This document shows positions 26,853 to 35,681 of a stretch of DNA of 64,000 nucleotides, one piece after another. The stretch is from assembly GCF_031581065.1 (NCBI RefSeq), contig NZ_JAVLBN010000004.1:46163-110162 (forward strand). The letters are read 5' to 3'. Below the pieces are notes generated by a model. That model searched no databases. It was not told the DNA's origin and saw only the letters and a program-made list of their open reading frames with translations. How positions within the stretch are numbered: position 1 is the first letter of the stretch; each line of letters starts with the position of its first letter. Both the position numbers and the translations under genes were made by a program. Origin of the DNA: Salibacter sp031581065 (lineage in GTDB: Bacteria > Bacteroidota > Bacteroidia > Flavobacteriales_G > Salibacteraceae).

Positions 26853-28129
26853 GCTTTAGTCAGATCCGATAATCCATCGAGTAGTTTGTCGAGATCTGAC
26901 TGGACCGTATAAACATTGGGTGTTATTCTCACTCCGTCAAATTCGCGGTATTCAATTGCCACACAGTGAATTCGGTGATTGCTAAGCAAATGTCTTTCAA
27001 TATCCCTTCCTGTTTTTCCTTCAATAGAAACATGTGCCAAAGCACCTGAAAGATCAGGGCTAGACGGAGTGTTAATTGTAATCCCCTTTATTTCCTGAGC
27101 TCTTGATGCCCAGTAGTTTTTGAGGAAATGAAGTCTCTTCGCTTTTCGGTCAGATCCAATCATGTTGTGGAAGTCAATAGCCGAACCGATAGCTATTTCA
27201 GACGGAATTGAGCGTGTGCCTAAGTTTTCGAATTTTCTTATGTCTTTTCGTTTGGGGTCGTGATCAGGAGTGAGAGGCCAGGTTTTTGTAATTCTATCTT
27301 CATTCATGTACAACATGCCAGTGCCAAAAGGAGCGCATAGCCATTTATGAAGTGAAGTGCCAAAATAGTCACAGTTAAAATCAGCAATAGAAAAGTTGAG
27401 ATGAGCAAAAGTGTGAGCACCATCAACAATAGTAATGATTCCTCTTTTATTCGCTTCTTCACATAATTCTTTTACCGGAACAACCTGTCCGAGCCAGTTA
27501 ATCAGATGCGTAATATGCAACACTTTAGTTTTTGAACCGATTTGATCGAGGTACTGCTCAACGATCTTTTCCTTGTTGCTCTCTGGAAGTTTTAAATCTA
27601 CCCATTTTAGTTTTATGCCATCTCGCATTTCACGCTGTTTCCAGGCGCTCATCATATTGGGGTAATCGAAGTGTGATAAAACGACTTCATCTCCTTTTTC
27701 CAGATCTAAACCAAAAATAACAGTGTCAAGGGCTTCGGTTGTGTTGCGGTTTATGGCAATTGTCTCAGGACTTGTTCCTGCCAAATCAGCCAGTCCGGTT
27801 CTGACCGCCTCTCTGTCTTTATCCAATACGCGCCACATGTAGTAAGATGGCGTTTCATTACTGAAGGATGTGTATTTTTTAACAGCCTCCTGAACAACAG
27901 CCGGTTGCGGGCTCACGCCACCGTTATTTAGATTTATTAAGTTGGGAGAAACGGTATAAGCGAGCTGAATTTGCTTCCAAAAAACATCTTCTTTTTCGGG
28001 AAATGGCGATTGTTTAATTCCCTCAATTGCCGAGTTCAAAGTTTCGGCTCTGCCGGCAATTGCGCTTGCTGATAGGAGTAGTCCGCTTGACGCGGTTAGG
28101 TTTTGAATGAATTTTCTTCGAGATGTCAT
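26849..28129 (-). CDS. Tat-exported class V aminotransferase-fold PLP enzyme
   Basis: 426 residues. The N-terminus carries a twin-arginine signal (TSRRKFIQNLTASSGLLLSA), so export of the folded, cofactor-loaded protein is predicted. The core is a class V fold: the PLP Asp in IVDGAHTFAH, the Schiff-base Lys in TSLHKWLCAPFGTGML and NRNTTEALDTVIFG. It is closest in appearance to isopenicillin N epimerase-like or cysteine desulfurase-like proteins of unknown substrate. Two dispersed 10-mers (27148, 27797). Confidence 0.88.
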   Translation of the reverse strand: MTSRRKFIQNLTASSGLLLSASAIAGRAETLNSAIEGIKQSPFPEKEDVFWKQIQLAYTVSPNLINLNNGGVSPQPAVVQEAVKKYTSFSNETPSYYMWRVLDKDREAVRTGLADLAGTSPETIAINRNTTEALDTVIFGLDLEKGDEVVLSHFDYPNMMSAWKQREMRDGIKLKWVDLKLPESNKEKIVEQYLDQIGSKTKVLHITHLINWLGQVVPVKELCEEANKRGIITIVDGAHTFAHLNFSIADFNCDYFGTSLHKWLCAPFGTGMLYMNEDRITKTWPLTPDHDPKRKDIRKFENLGTRSIPSEIAIGSAIDFHNMIGSDRKAKRLHFLKNYWASRAQEIKGITINTPSSPDLSGALAHVSIEGKTGRDIERHLLSNHRIHCVAIEYREFDGVRITPNVYTVQSDLDKLLDGLSDLTKA

Positions 28130-28143
28130 TGTCTAAAAATAAA

Positions 28144-28169
28144 AAAAGCCGGATAAATACCCGGCTTGC
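28144..28169 (-). terminator. Intrinsic terminator of the DUF2911 gene
   Basis: AAGCCGG-N8-CCGGCTT, with a T-run on the minus strand, 25 bp past the stop at 28194. Confidence 0.85.
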
Positions 28170-28193
28170 TGAAAAAATACTTAAAAAGAGTGA

Positions 28194-29042
28194 TTACATC
28201 TTACTCTTCCACTTTTTAATATTTTCCTTATTGATTTTGATATAAGGTTCGTACTCTGCTTCATCGGCTAATTTCAATGACTTCTCTGCAGCTTTGATAG
28301 CTTCTTTGTATTTACCTGCTGCAGCATAAGCTTCAGAAAGTGTTCTCACGTTCCAGAATTTAGTATTCATCTCAACTGATTTCTTAGCGTATTCGATAGC
28401 TTGATCCAAATCCATGTTATTGGCGATGTAGAAATCGGCTGCATTGTCGTAAAGTCTGAATTTATTTTTGTATTTCTTAAATTCAGCTTCAATGTTTTTC
28501 ATTGCCATTTTTTTGTAGTCAACTGTTACCGGAATAGAGATACCAGACTCAGCCCAGCGAAGAATTAAATTGGCACTGCCGTCTTTCAACTCATCAAAGT
28601 AGAACATCATGTTCTCCATGTATGGCATTTCCATCGACTCAACCTCAATGCGTGCAACATCATTTTCTTCACTGTAGTCTCCGGTTCCCCAGGATTCTGT
28701 TGCAGTATTAAATATTACTGTCCAGCTGTCCTCTGCAGGAATAGTGAAGAGAGCGTAGCTACCGGCTTCAATTTTTTCTTCTCCAAAAGTAACAGGGGTG
28801 TCAAATGTGATTTTTGTCGCTTTATTTGCGCCAGTTCTCCATACTTTATCGAATGGGACAAGTTCGCCAAAAATATCTCTTTCTTTAACTCCGGGTCTGG
28901 AATATTCAATTGAAATATTGGTCAGACCCACAGTTTGAGAAACCTCAGCGTGAGGACTCGGCTTTGGGAGGTCTTGCGCTTTTACTGAAAGAGTTGCCAG
29001 CGCAAAAAGTACAACTGCTGATAGTGAATAAAGTGTTTTCAT
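28194..29042 (-). CDS. DUF2911 protein with C-terminal TPR-like repeats
   Basis: 282 residues from the ATG at 29042, where a clear signal peptide begins (KTLYSLSAVVLFALATLSVKAQ); the frame is open further up but that part is not protein-like. The DUF2911 domain (about 25-170) shows IEYSRPGVKERDIFGELVPF and KVWRTGANKATKI, typical of this Bacteroidota periplasmic family. The C-terminal 90 residues are helical repeats (QAIEYAKKSVEMNTKFWNVR). The function is unknown. At 28920 it has the only copy of the dispersed 10-mer with C at the variable position. Confidence 0.88.
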   Translation of the reverse strand: MKTLYSLSAVVLFALATLSVKAQDLPKPSPHAEVSQTVGLTNISIEYSRPGVKERDIFGELVPFDKVWRTGANKATKITFDTPVTFGEEKIEAGSYALFTIPAEDSWTVIFNTATESWGTGDYSEENDVARIEVESMEMPYMENMMFYFDELKDGSANLILRWAESGISIPVTVDYKKMAMKNIEAEFKKYKNKFRLYDNAADFYIANNMDLDQAIEYAKKSVEMNTKFWNVRTLSEAYAAAGKYKEAIKAAEKSLKLADEAEYEPYIKINKENIKKWKSKM

Positions 29043-29245
29043 GATTTCATTTTTTGTTTGGACTACCAAAACAACGAAAAAATAAATTGGTTTAGTTAAA
29101 TTAAAAAGGAATTTAACAATACTGATGACTAACACGTTAATTGAAAGTAAAAAAGCTTTATCTTGACTTCCGTTGAAGTAAAAAGAACTCAAATTAATTT
29201 TACCTTTACCGTTTTAGGGGATTTATCAACTTTATTCTAGCAGAA

Positions 29246-29611
29246 ATGAAGCGTGTATTAGTAGTAGAAGATGACAAGATTAATGCATTTATAATTAAGA
29301 AGTTCCTTAGCGCTGATTATGAGATTGTTAACTTACAGGATGGCGATAGTGTATTGGAGTCTGCTGAAAAAGAAGAAGAATATGCTGCAGTGTTGATGGA
29401 TATCAATCTTGGAGAAGATGATATCGATGGAACAGAGCTACTCCATAAGTTAAAACGATACGATCATTTAGCTAACACACCTGTAATAGCAACTACTGCT
29501 TATGCCATGTCGGGCGATAGGAAACGGTTTATCGATGAAGGCTTCACTGATTATCTCGCCAAGCCAATTAGCAAACCTGAGTTAATAGAAATGCTCAATT
29601 CTCTTACGTAA
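29246..29611 (+). CDS. Single-domain response regulator receiver
   Basis: 121 residues consisting only of a receiver domain: acidic residues in VVEDD, phosphoacceptor Asp52 in VLMDINLGEDDIDG, Thr/Ala in ATTAYAMSG and Lys in YLAKPISKPEL. The variant after Asp52 (NLGEDDIDG) resembles receivers usually fused to hybrid kinases. It has no output domain, so it acts as a phosphorelay intermediate or by protein binding. No kinase gene is adjacent. Confidence 0.92.
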   Translation: MKRVLVVEDDKINAFIIKKFLSADYEIVNLQDGDSVLESAEKEEEYAAVLMDINLGEDDIDGTELLHKLKRYDHLANTPVIATTAYAMSGDRKRFIDEGFTDYLAKPISKPELIEMLNSLT

Positions 29612-29633
29612 TTATTCACCCGAACATCTTTTA

Positions 29634-29641
29634 TACCTTTG
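29634..29641 (+). promoter_or_regulatory. -7 box (TACCTTTG) for the ALDH7 gene
   Basis: Exact TAnnTTTG match, 33 bp before the ATG at 29675, in the gap after the receiver gene. Confidence 0.5.
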
Positions 29642-29674
29642 AACTCAAATTAGAAAACAAAAAATCAGAGTTCA

Positions 29675-31219
29675 ATGGCAGATAATTTTGGAATTCAAGA
29701 AGCCTTAAAAACACTTGGTGTTGACGAGGTGAATGATGGAACATTTTCGGGAAAAGAACACTGGGCAAGTGGAGATCCTATCACTTCAGTTTCACCGGTA
29801 AACGCTGAAGAAATTGCCAGTGTAAAAACCACCACTCGTGAAGATTATGAAAAAGCAATTGGTCAGGCGCAGGAAGCCTTTCAATACTGGAGATCACTTC
29901 CGGCTCCGCAGCGTGGTGAAATAGTACGTCAATTCGGCAATAAACTTCGTGAATATAAAGCACCACTTGGTAAGCTCGTTTCCTATGAAATGGGTAAATC
30001 GTACCAGGAAGGTCTTGGTGAAGTACAGGAAATGATCGACATCTGTGATTTTGCAGTAGGTCTTTCACGCCAGCTTTACGGACTCACAATTAAGTCTGAG
30101 CGTCCTATGCACTCAATGCAGGAGCAATGGCACCCTCTGGGAATTGTTGGAATTATTTCAGCATTTAATTTCCCGGTTGCCGTATGGGCATGGAATACTG
30201 CAGTAGCGCTCGTTTGTGGAGATGTTACTGTTTGGAAGCCATCTGAAAAGACACCGCTTACAGGTATTGCCTGTCAAAATGTTTTAGCTGATGTTCTCCG
30301 TGACAACGACATGCCAGAAGGAATTTCAACCCTGGTTACCGGAGATTACACCGTTGGTGAAATGATGACTAAAGATAACCGCGTTCCGCTTGTTAGTGCT
30401 ACCGGATCTATTAGAATGGGTAAAATCGTTGGACAAACAGTTGCATCACGCCTCGGTAAAACGATTCTTGAGCTAGGTGGAAACAATGCAATCATTGTGA
30501 CTCCTGATGCGGATCTGAACATGACTCTCATGGGAGCTGTGTTTGGAGCCGTTGGAACAGCAGGACAGCGCTGTACTTCAACCCGCAGGCTCATCGTTCA
30601 CGAAGACATTTACGATAAAGTGAAAGAGTCACTCGTAAACGCTTACAAGCAAATCAAGATCGGAAACCCGCTTGATGAAAATAATCACGTAGGTCCCGTT
30701 ATCGATAAAGACGCAGTCAACAATTACCTCAAAGCTCTCGATAAAGCCAAAGAAGAAGGTGGAAATATCATTGTTGAAGGTGGTGTTCTCGAAGGAGAAG
30801 GCTTTGAAAGCGGTTGCTATGTAAAACCGGCAATTGTTGAAGCTGAAAATCACTTTGAAATTGTACAGGAAGAAACTTTTGCTCCAATCCTATACTTAAT
30901 CAAGTACACAGGTGAAGTTGAAGATGCGCTTGCACTTCAAAACGGTGTTAAACAAGGTCTTTCGTCAGCAATCATGTCAAACAACATGCGCGAAACACAG
31001 CGATTCCTCTCTGAGGCTGGATCTGACTGTGGTATTGCAAATGTGAACATCGGTACATCAGGTGCTGAAATTGGCGGAGCCTTTGGCGGTGAAAAAGAAA
31101 CCGGAGGAGGTCGCGAAAGTGGCTCTGATGCCTGGAAGGCATATATGCGAAGACAAACGAATACCATCAATTACGGTTCAGAATTACCGTTAGCACAGGG
31201 TATTAAATTCGATATTTAA
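29675..31219 (+). CDS. Aldehyde dehydrogenase, ALDH7/antiquitin type
   Basis: 514 residues. The catalytic Cys300 lies in TAGQRCTSTRR and the general-base Glu in LELGGNNAI. The N-terminal features and NFPVAVWAWNTAVALV point to the ALDH7 (antiquitin, alpha-aminoadipic semialdehyde dehydrogenase) class, which acts in lysine degradation and aldehyde detoxification. It is probably a cytoplasmic, NAD-dependent homotetramer. It is transcribed alone from its own promoter and ends at a strong terminator. It has no exact dispersed 10-mer, only a one-mismatch version at 31019. Confidence 0.94.
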   Translation: MADNFGIQEALKTLGVDEVNDGTFSGKEHWASGDPITSVSPVNAEEIASVKTTTREDYEKAIGQAQEAFQYWRSLPAPQRGEIVRQFGNKLREYKAPLGKLVSYEMGKSYQEGLGEVQEMIDICDFAVGLSRQLYGLTIKSERPMHSMQEQWHPLGIVGIISAFNFPVAVWAWNTAVALVCGDVTVWKPSEKTPLTGIACQNVLADVLRDNDMPEGISTLVTGDYTVGEMMTKDNRVPLVSATGSIRMGKIVGQTVASRLGKTILELGGNNAIIVTPDADLNMTLMGAVFGAVGTAGQRCTSTRRLIVHEDIYDKVKESLVNAYKQIKIGNPLDENNHVGPVIDKDAVNNYLKALDKAKEEGGNIIVEGGVLEGEGFESGCYVKPAIVEAENHFEIVQEETFAPILYLIKYTGEVEDALALQNGVKQGLSSAIMSNNMRETQRFLSEAGSDCGIANVNIGTSGAEIGGAFGGEKETGGGRESGSDAWKAYMRRQTNTINYGSELPLAQGIKFDI

Positions 31220-31225
31220 ATCTCT

Positions 31226-31254
31226 AAAGCGCTCCTAAACGGGGCGCTTTTTTA
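31226..31254 (+). terminator. Intrinsic terminator after ALDH7
   Basis: AAAGCGCTCC pairs with GGGGCGCTTT, followed by TTTT; 6 bp after the stop codon. Confidence 0.9.
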
Positions 31255-31265
31255 ATGAAACAATT

Positions 31266-32681
31266 ATGATAGAAATAAAGAACGAAGCCATAGATGGTGG
31301 TCTTATACTCATTGGCCATAGAAATGTGGAAATTCACCACGCCAATGACGAGGCCGCTTCATATTTCAAACGCAGAATGGATGCTGATGAGAAAGGAATT
31401 GCAAACGTTCCTCACGGAGATGAATTCACTTCTTTCTCCTGGTACTCGAAAGAAGGAAGCCAGTCTGCATTGCTCGAAAAGGCGAGAAAAGCAGGGGCAA
31501 AACTTCACCAGGCAGTGAATGGTGACAAGATTTCTAAAATCACGGTCAGAGCCCTTGGCGATATTACCAAAGAAGAGGTTCTCGCCTTTGTTGAAGGAAT
31601 TATTTTACAGAGCTATTCTTTTGAAAAATACAAGAAGAACAAGGTTGAATCATCACTCAAAGAAATAGGCGTAGTCGTTGATAACATAGATCAGCAACTG
31701 CTCGATGAGGTTCGTAACACAGCACAGGCTGTTTTTCTAGCTCGCGACCTCGTAAACGAGCCGGTTATTACGCTCAATGCTCAGGAATTTTCGCAACGTA
31801 TAATCAAAGCTGGTAAGGACTCAGGATTTGTAGCTGAGGTTCTGACTGAAGCAGTGATCAAAGAGCTCAACATGGGTGGATTGCTCGGTGTGAATAGAGG
31901 TAGCATTGATCCGCCAACTTTCAACATTATGGAGTGGAAGCCTGAAAACGCAAAAAACGAACAACCGATTGTCCTTGTTGGAAAAGGTGTTGTTTATGAC
32001 ACAGGCGGAAACAACCTGAAAGGCGGCAAAAACATGTCATCCATGAAAAGTGATATGGGTGGAGGTGCTGCTGTAACCGGAGCAATGTATGCCATTGCAA
32101 AGAATAAACTTCCCGTTCATGTTATTGGATTGGTTCCGGCAACGGATAACAGAATTGATAAAAACGCACTTGTTCCTGATGATGTCATCACAATAAGTGA
32201 TGGAACTACAATTGAAATCCAAAACACTGATGCTGAGGGGCGCTTAATCCTTTCAGATGCATTGGTGTACGCGAAAAAATACGATCCTCAACTGGTAGTA
32301 GATTTCGCTACTTTAACTGGCGCTGCAGCAGCAATTACCGGTCCGTTTGGTGTCGCAATGGTCGGAACCGCAGATGACGACACCAAAAAGACACTCAACA
32401 AAAGTGGCGAGCAGGTGTACGAGCGTATTGCAGAATTGCCTTTTTGGGAAGAGTACGGAGATTTGTTAAAATCTGACATTGCTGACATGAAGAACGTTGG
32501 CGGTCCCATAGGTGGAGCAGTAACAGCCGGGAAATTCCTTCACCATTTTACTGACTACCCCTGGATTCACCTAGATATTGCAGGGCCTGCATTTCTCGAT
32601 GCTGCTGACGACTACAAACCAGTTGGCGGTACAGGAGTAGGCGTGAGATTGATGTATGATTTTGTGAAATCATTGGCTTAA
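31266..32681 (+). CDS. pepA: Leucyl aminopeptidase, M17 family
   Basis: 471 residues. The N-terminal macro-like domain is poorly conserved. The C-terminal catalytic domain has GKGVVYDTGGNNLKGGKNM, SDMGGGAAV and the M17 signature NTDAEGRLILSDAL, with the metal-binding Asp and Glu residues. It is a cytoplasmic hexameric aminopeptidase for peptide turnover. It starts 12 bp after the ALDH7 terminator, so its promoter must overlap that hairpin unless readthrough occurs. A dispersed 10-mer lies at 31544. Confidence 0.94.
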   Translation: MIEIKNEAIDGGLILIGHRNVEIHHANDEAASYFKRRMDADEKGIANVPHGDEFTSFSWYSKEGSQSALLEKARKAGAKLHQAVNGDKISKITVRALGDITKEEVLAFVEGIILQSYSFEKYKKNKVESSLKEIGVVVDNIDQQLLDEVRNTAQAVFLARDLVNEPVITLNAQEFSQRIIKAGKDSGFVAEVLTEAVIKELNMGGLLGVNRGSIDPPTFNIMEWKPENAKNEQPIVLVGKGVVYDTGGNNLKGGKNMSSMKSDMGGGAAVTGAMYAIAKNKLPVHVIGLVPATDNRIDKNALVPDDVITISDGTTIEIQNTDAEGRLILSDALVYAKKYDPQLVVDFATLTGAAAAITGPFGVAMVGTADDDTKKTLNKSGEQVYERIAELPFWEEYGDLLKSDIADMKNVGGPIGGAVTAGKFLHHFTDYPWIHLDIAGPAFLDAADDYKPVGGTGVGVRLMYDFVKSLA

Positions 32682-32686
32682 TTTGA

Positions 32687-32720
32687 AAAAAGGTACAGCA
32701 AAACTTTGCTGTGCCTTTCA
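32687..32720 (+). terminator. Hairpin terminator after pepA
   Basis: AAAGGTACAGCAAA pairs with TTTGCTGTGCCTTT (one G-T wobble) just after the pepA stop. The T-run after it is weak. Confidence 0.65.
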
Positions 32721-32752
32721 AACAACGATAAAACTTGAGTCGTTACTCGAAT

Positions 32753-33532
32753 ATGGAAAATCTCAAAGTCACTTTAGTTCAGTCAGAACTCAACTGGCAT
32801 GATAAAGCATCAAACTTTATGCTGTTTGATCATTTGCTGGAAAGTAACATCAGCGAAACGGACCTGATCGTACTTCCCGAAATGTTTACTACGGGCTTTA
32901 CGATGAAAGCTGAAGATTATGCTGAGACGATGGATGGTGATACGGTTTCCTGGCTAAAAGATCAGGCAAAACGTTTTGATTCATGCATTACAGGTAGTGC
33001 GATAATCGAAGAAGACGGCAGTTATTACAACCGGTTACTTTGGGTAACTCCTGATGGAAATGCCCAGCATTACGACAAGCGACATCGTTTTTCTCTGGCG
33101 GGAGAACAAAACCATTATTCGGCTGGATCTGACCGAAAGGTTTTTGAGTTAAAGGGCTGGAAAATATTCCCTCAAATTTGTTTCGACTTGCGTTTCCCTG
33201 TTTTTAGCAGAAATGATTTGGAATACGATTTAGCTTTTTACATAGCTAATTGGCCAGAGCGCAGGTCACATGCATGGCGAACTTTATTGCCGGCAAGAGC
33301 GATTGAAAATCAATCTTATGTGATTGGTGTCAACCGGGTTGGAAAAGATGGAAATGACGTTCTGTTTAGGGGAGATTCAGGTCTATTTGATCCCCTTGGG
33401 AAAATGGTTTCAAAGATTAAACCGCATGAAGAAACAGTTCAAACTTTCCAGCTCAATGCTGAGGAGCTAAAAGAGGTGCGCGAGAAATTCAAGTTTCTCA
33501 ACGATCGTGATCAGTTTGAAATCAAACTTTGA
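32753..33532 (+). CDS. Carbon-nitrogen hydrolase, omega-amidase (YafV) type
   Basis: 259 residues from the ATG at 32753; the TTG 18 bp upstream adds only a short tail. The nitrilase triad is visible: Glu in VLPEMFTTGF, Lys in YDKRHRFSL and Cys in FPQICFDLRFPVF. The FSLAGEQNHYSAG segment is typical of omega-amidases, which hydrolyse alpha-ketoglutaramate and alpha-ketosuccinamate. The last 22 bp overlap the convergent Ig-like lipoprotein gene. A dispersed 10-mer at 33125 reads as AGSDR. Confidence 0.9.
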   Translation: MENLKVTLVQSELNWHDKASNFMLFDHLLESNISETDLIVLPEMFTTGFTMKAEDYAETMDGDTVSWLKDQAKRFDSCITGSAIIEEDGSYYNRLLWVTPDGNAQHYDKRHRFSLAGEQNHYSAGSDRKVFELKGWKIFPQICFDLRFPVFSRNDLEYDLAFYIANWPERRSHAWRTLLPARAIENQSYVIGVNRVGKDGNDVLFRGDSGLFDPLGKMVSKIKPHEETVQTFQLNAEELKEVREKFKFLNDRDQFEIKL

Positions 33533-35181
33533 TCTTCAACTGTCCAGTCGAGCTCAACCTCCCAGTTTGCGCGAACATCGGCAGTTTTGGGATAGTAAAA
33601 AACGGCCTCGGGTTGTTGCTTTTTAAAGAAGTTGCCGGTATCCCACTTCCCGTTTTTGTTTTTATCCACTATGATTTTGAATTTGTATTTACCCGGTTCT
33701 AAAAGTGGGAAAACGATGTTCTCATCTGGCTTTACCACAAGCTTTTTAGCAACATTTTGATTGTCGTCAAGTAGCAGGTAGATGTATTGTCCATTGATCT
33801 CCGGAAGGTTTAAGTTGAGCGCGAGCTTACCGTAATCCTCGAATTTCTTGGTTTTTATGTCGATCTCAAGTGTGTCGTGTGAAAGTTCAAAAATATCTTT
33901 TATCGATGAATCGAGGATGGATATGGAGTAAGATGTGGCGGGTTTCCAGTCGTACAGCAATGAAAAACTGCTCAGGCTGTCATCCCGGCTCTGACCGAAA
34001 CGAATAACATCGTTTTTCAAAAGCGAATCCCACGAAAGAGTATCGTTATTCACGCTAAAAACCCAGTTCTTTTTATCAATGGATTGAATCGGGTGGTCAC
34101 AGTAAAACCAGAGTGTATCAAAATAACTGAACTGGCCGAGGTCGTAACTGTTTTTGAGCCTGAATTTTACTGAGGATTCCTTCGATTTTTTGTCTATGAA
34201 TTTTTCTTTTGGTTTTAGGACTACCTCAGCCGTGTCTAAAACGGTATCGGTCAGAACCTGAAACAGGATGGTGTCGTGATTTGCGTAATCAGGGAACCAC
34301 ATCGTGAGGCTGTCTTTTGAGTCGTTCCATCGAGAGATGTAGTTAACAGGCTTTCCAAGTGGCTTGAGCGTGATATTCTCAGCAGATTTTTGAAATTTCA
34401 AAAAGGCCTGTCCGTAATGGATGCCTCCTGTTTTGAGAAGTCGTTGAGCGGTGTCTTGCTCAGTGAATGATTTCATTTCAAGGTTGACAGAATCGCCAGG
34501 GGTGACAACAGCTTCAAGATAGGCGAATTGTTCAGCAAAGGGATCGTATTCATAGTCCTGGTCTTTATCGCCTACAGCATAAATCTTAAAGGGCTTTTTG
34601 GGTAAATACGGAATGGTGAAGTTACCGCTTTGGTCTGTTTTCCCGATGTAATCGGGACGTGATTTGAGTACAGCCGTGTCGTGGTGATTGAGGTAGAGGT
34701 ATAGAGGAACATCTTTTTGAGGCTCCAGTGTCCAGGCATCTTTGAGCTGGCCGCTTATCGAGAGTGAGTCGAGGACAGGACCTGTAGAAAAAACAAAAAG
34801 GTTACTGTCTAAAGGATTATTTTCATTTAAATCGACAATGGCTTTGCCAAAGTTGAAGTTGTAGGTTGTGTTGGGTTTGAGTGTGTCTTTAATGGAAATA
34901 ATGACGGATTTTCCCTTGATTATGTGTTCCAGTGGATATTTAAGTGGTGGTGAAACGATGACGTTTTGTGTAAGGCTTTTCACCTGAATAAACTCGTCAA
35001 ATGTGAGGGCGATCTTATCTCCCTTGAAGTTAGTGGAAAAATTACGCGGACTACTCTCCTCAATTTTTGGTGGAGTTGTGTCTTTTTCTCCGCCAGTTAG
35101 TGGCATTTGCTGGGCACAGCTCCACACGAGTAAAACTGATAGCACGAGTAGAACTGCATATGTTTTAACCGAGTGCTTCAC
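33511..35181 (-). CDS. Ig-like (SbsA-type) domain lipoprotein
   Basis: 556 residues. Lipoprotein signal: TYAVLLVLSVLLVWSC. An SbsA-like Ig domain follows (about 35-130; TPPKIEESSPRNFSTNFKG, TLKPNTTYNFNFGKAIVD), then a carboxypeptidase-regulatory-like region (GKTDQSGNFTIPYLP, YAVGDKDQDYEYD) and a long beta-rich C-terminus ending in VDKNKNGKWDTG. The family is common in Bacteroidota and of unknown function, probably an envelope protein. It overlaps the msrC gene by 17 bp at its start. Two dispersed 10-mers (33987, 34249). Confidence 0.82.
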   Translation of the reverse strand: MKHSVKTYAVLLVLSVLLVWSCAQQMPLTGGEKDTTPPKIEESSPRNFSTNFKGDKIALTFDEFIQVKSLTQNVIVSPPLKYPLEHIIKGKSVIISIKDTLKPNTTYNFNFGKAIVDLNENNPLDSNLFVFSTGPVLDSLSISGQLKDAWTLEPQKDVPLYLYLNHHDTAVLKSRPDYIGKTDQSGNFTIPYLPKKPFKIYAVGDKDQDYEYDPFAEQFAYLEAVVTPGDSVNLEMKSFTEQDTAQRLLKTGGIHYGQAFLKFQKSAENITLKPLGKPVNYISRWNDSKDSLTMWFPDYANHDTILFQVLTDTVLDTAEVVLKPKEKFIDKKSKESSVKFRLKNSYDLGQFSYFDTLWFYCDHPIQSIDKKNWVFSVNNDTLSWDSLLKNDVIRFGQSRDDSLSSFSLLYDWKPATSYSISILDSSIKDIFELSHDTLEIDIKTKKFEDYGKLALNLNLPEINGQYIYLLLDDNQNVAKKLVVKPDENIVFPLLEPGKYKFKIIVDKNKNGKWDTGNFFKKQQPEAVFYYPKTADVRANWEVELDWTVEDQSLISN

Positions 35182-35653
35182 GTAATTCGTTGAGTAGTTT
35201 TTCTAAATATTGAGAATCAGTTTCGTCAAATGAGTTGAGCTGGTCACTGTCAATGTCGAGCACTCCGGCTATTTGGTTCTGACCGTTATAAAAAGGTAAA
35301 ACAATTTCACTTTTTGATTGAGCGCTACATGCAATGTGACCGGGAAACTGTTCAACATCCGGAATCAACATTGTTTTATTTTTACTCCAGGCTGTTCCGC
35401 AAACACCTTTGCCTTTAGAAATTCTGGTGCAGGCAACAGGGCCCTGAAATGGCCCCAAAACGAGTTGGTCATTTTCTACCAGGTAAAAACCAATCCAAAA
35501 GAAATTAAAAACCTCTTTCAGAGCCGCACAAACATTCGCCATATTCGCGATGCGGTTTGTTTCACCGTCAACTAAAGCTTTTACTTGCGGAATTAGCTGC
35601 TCGTACTTTTCCTCTTTTTTGAGGTTGTTGACTACCGAAATCGATTCTGCCAT
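35165..35653 (-). CDS. msrC: Free methionine-R-sulfoxide reductase, GAF fold
   Basis: 162 residues from the ATG at 35653 (MAESISVVNN); the open frame upstream runs into comF and is not protein-like. It is a GAF domain with the three cysteines expected of fRMsr: VACTRISKGKGVCGTAW and HIACSAQSKSEIVLPFY. It reduces free Met-R-O with thioredoxin. It lies 28 bp behind comF and overlaps the lipoprotein gene. A dispersed 10-mer at 35275 reads as GQN. Confidence 0.9.
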   Translation of the reverse strand: MAESISVVNNLKKEEKYEQLIPQVKALVDGETNRIANMANVCAALKEVFNFFWIGFYLVENDQLVLGPFQGPVACTRISKGKGVCGTAWSKNKTMLIPDVEQFPGHIACSAQSKSEIVLPFYNGQNQIAGVLDIDSDQLNSFDETDSQYLEKLLNELREALG

Positions 35654-35681
35654 GCGTGCAAATATAGCAAGATTGAATGCG

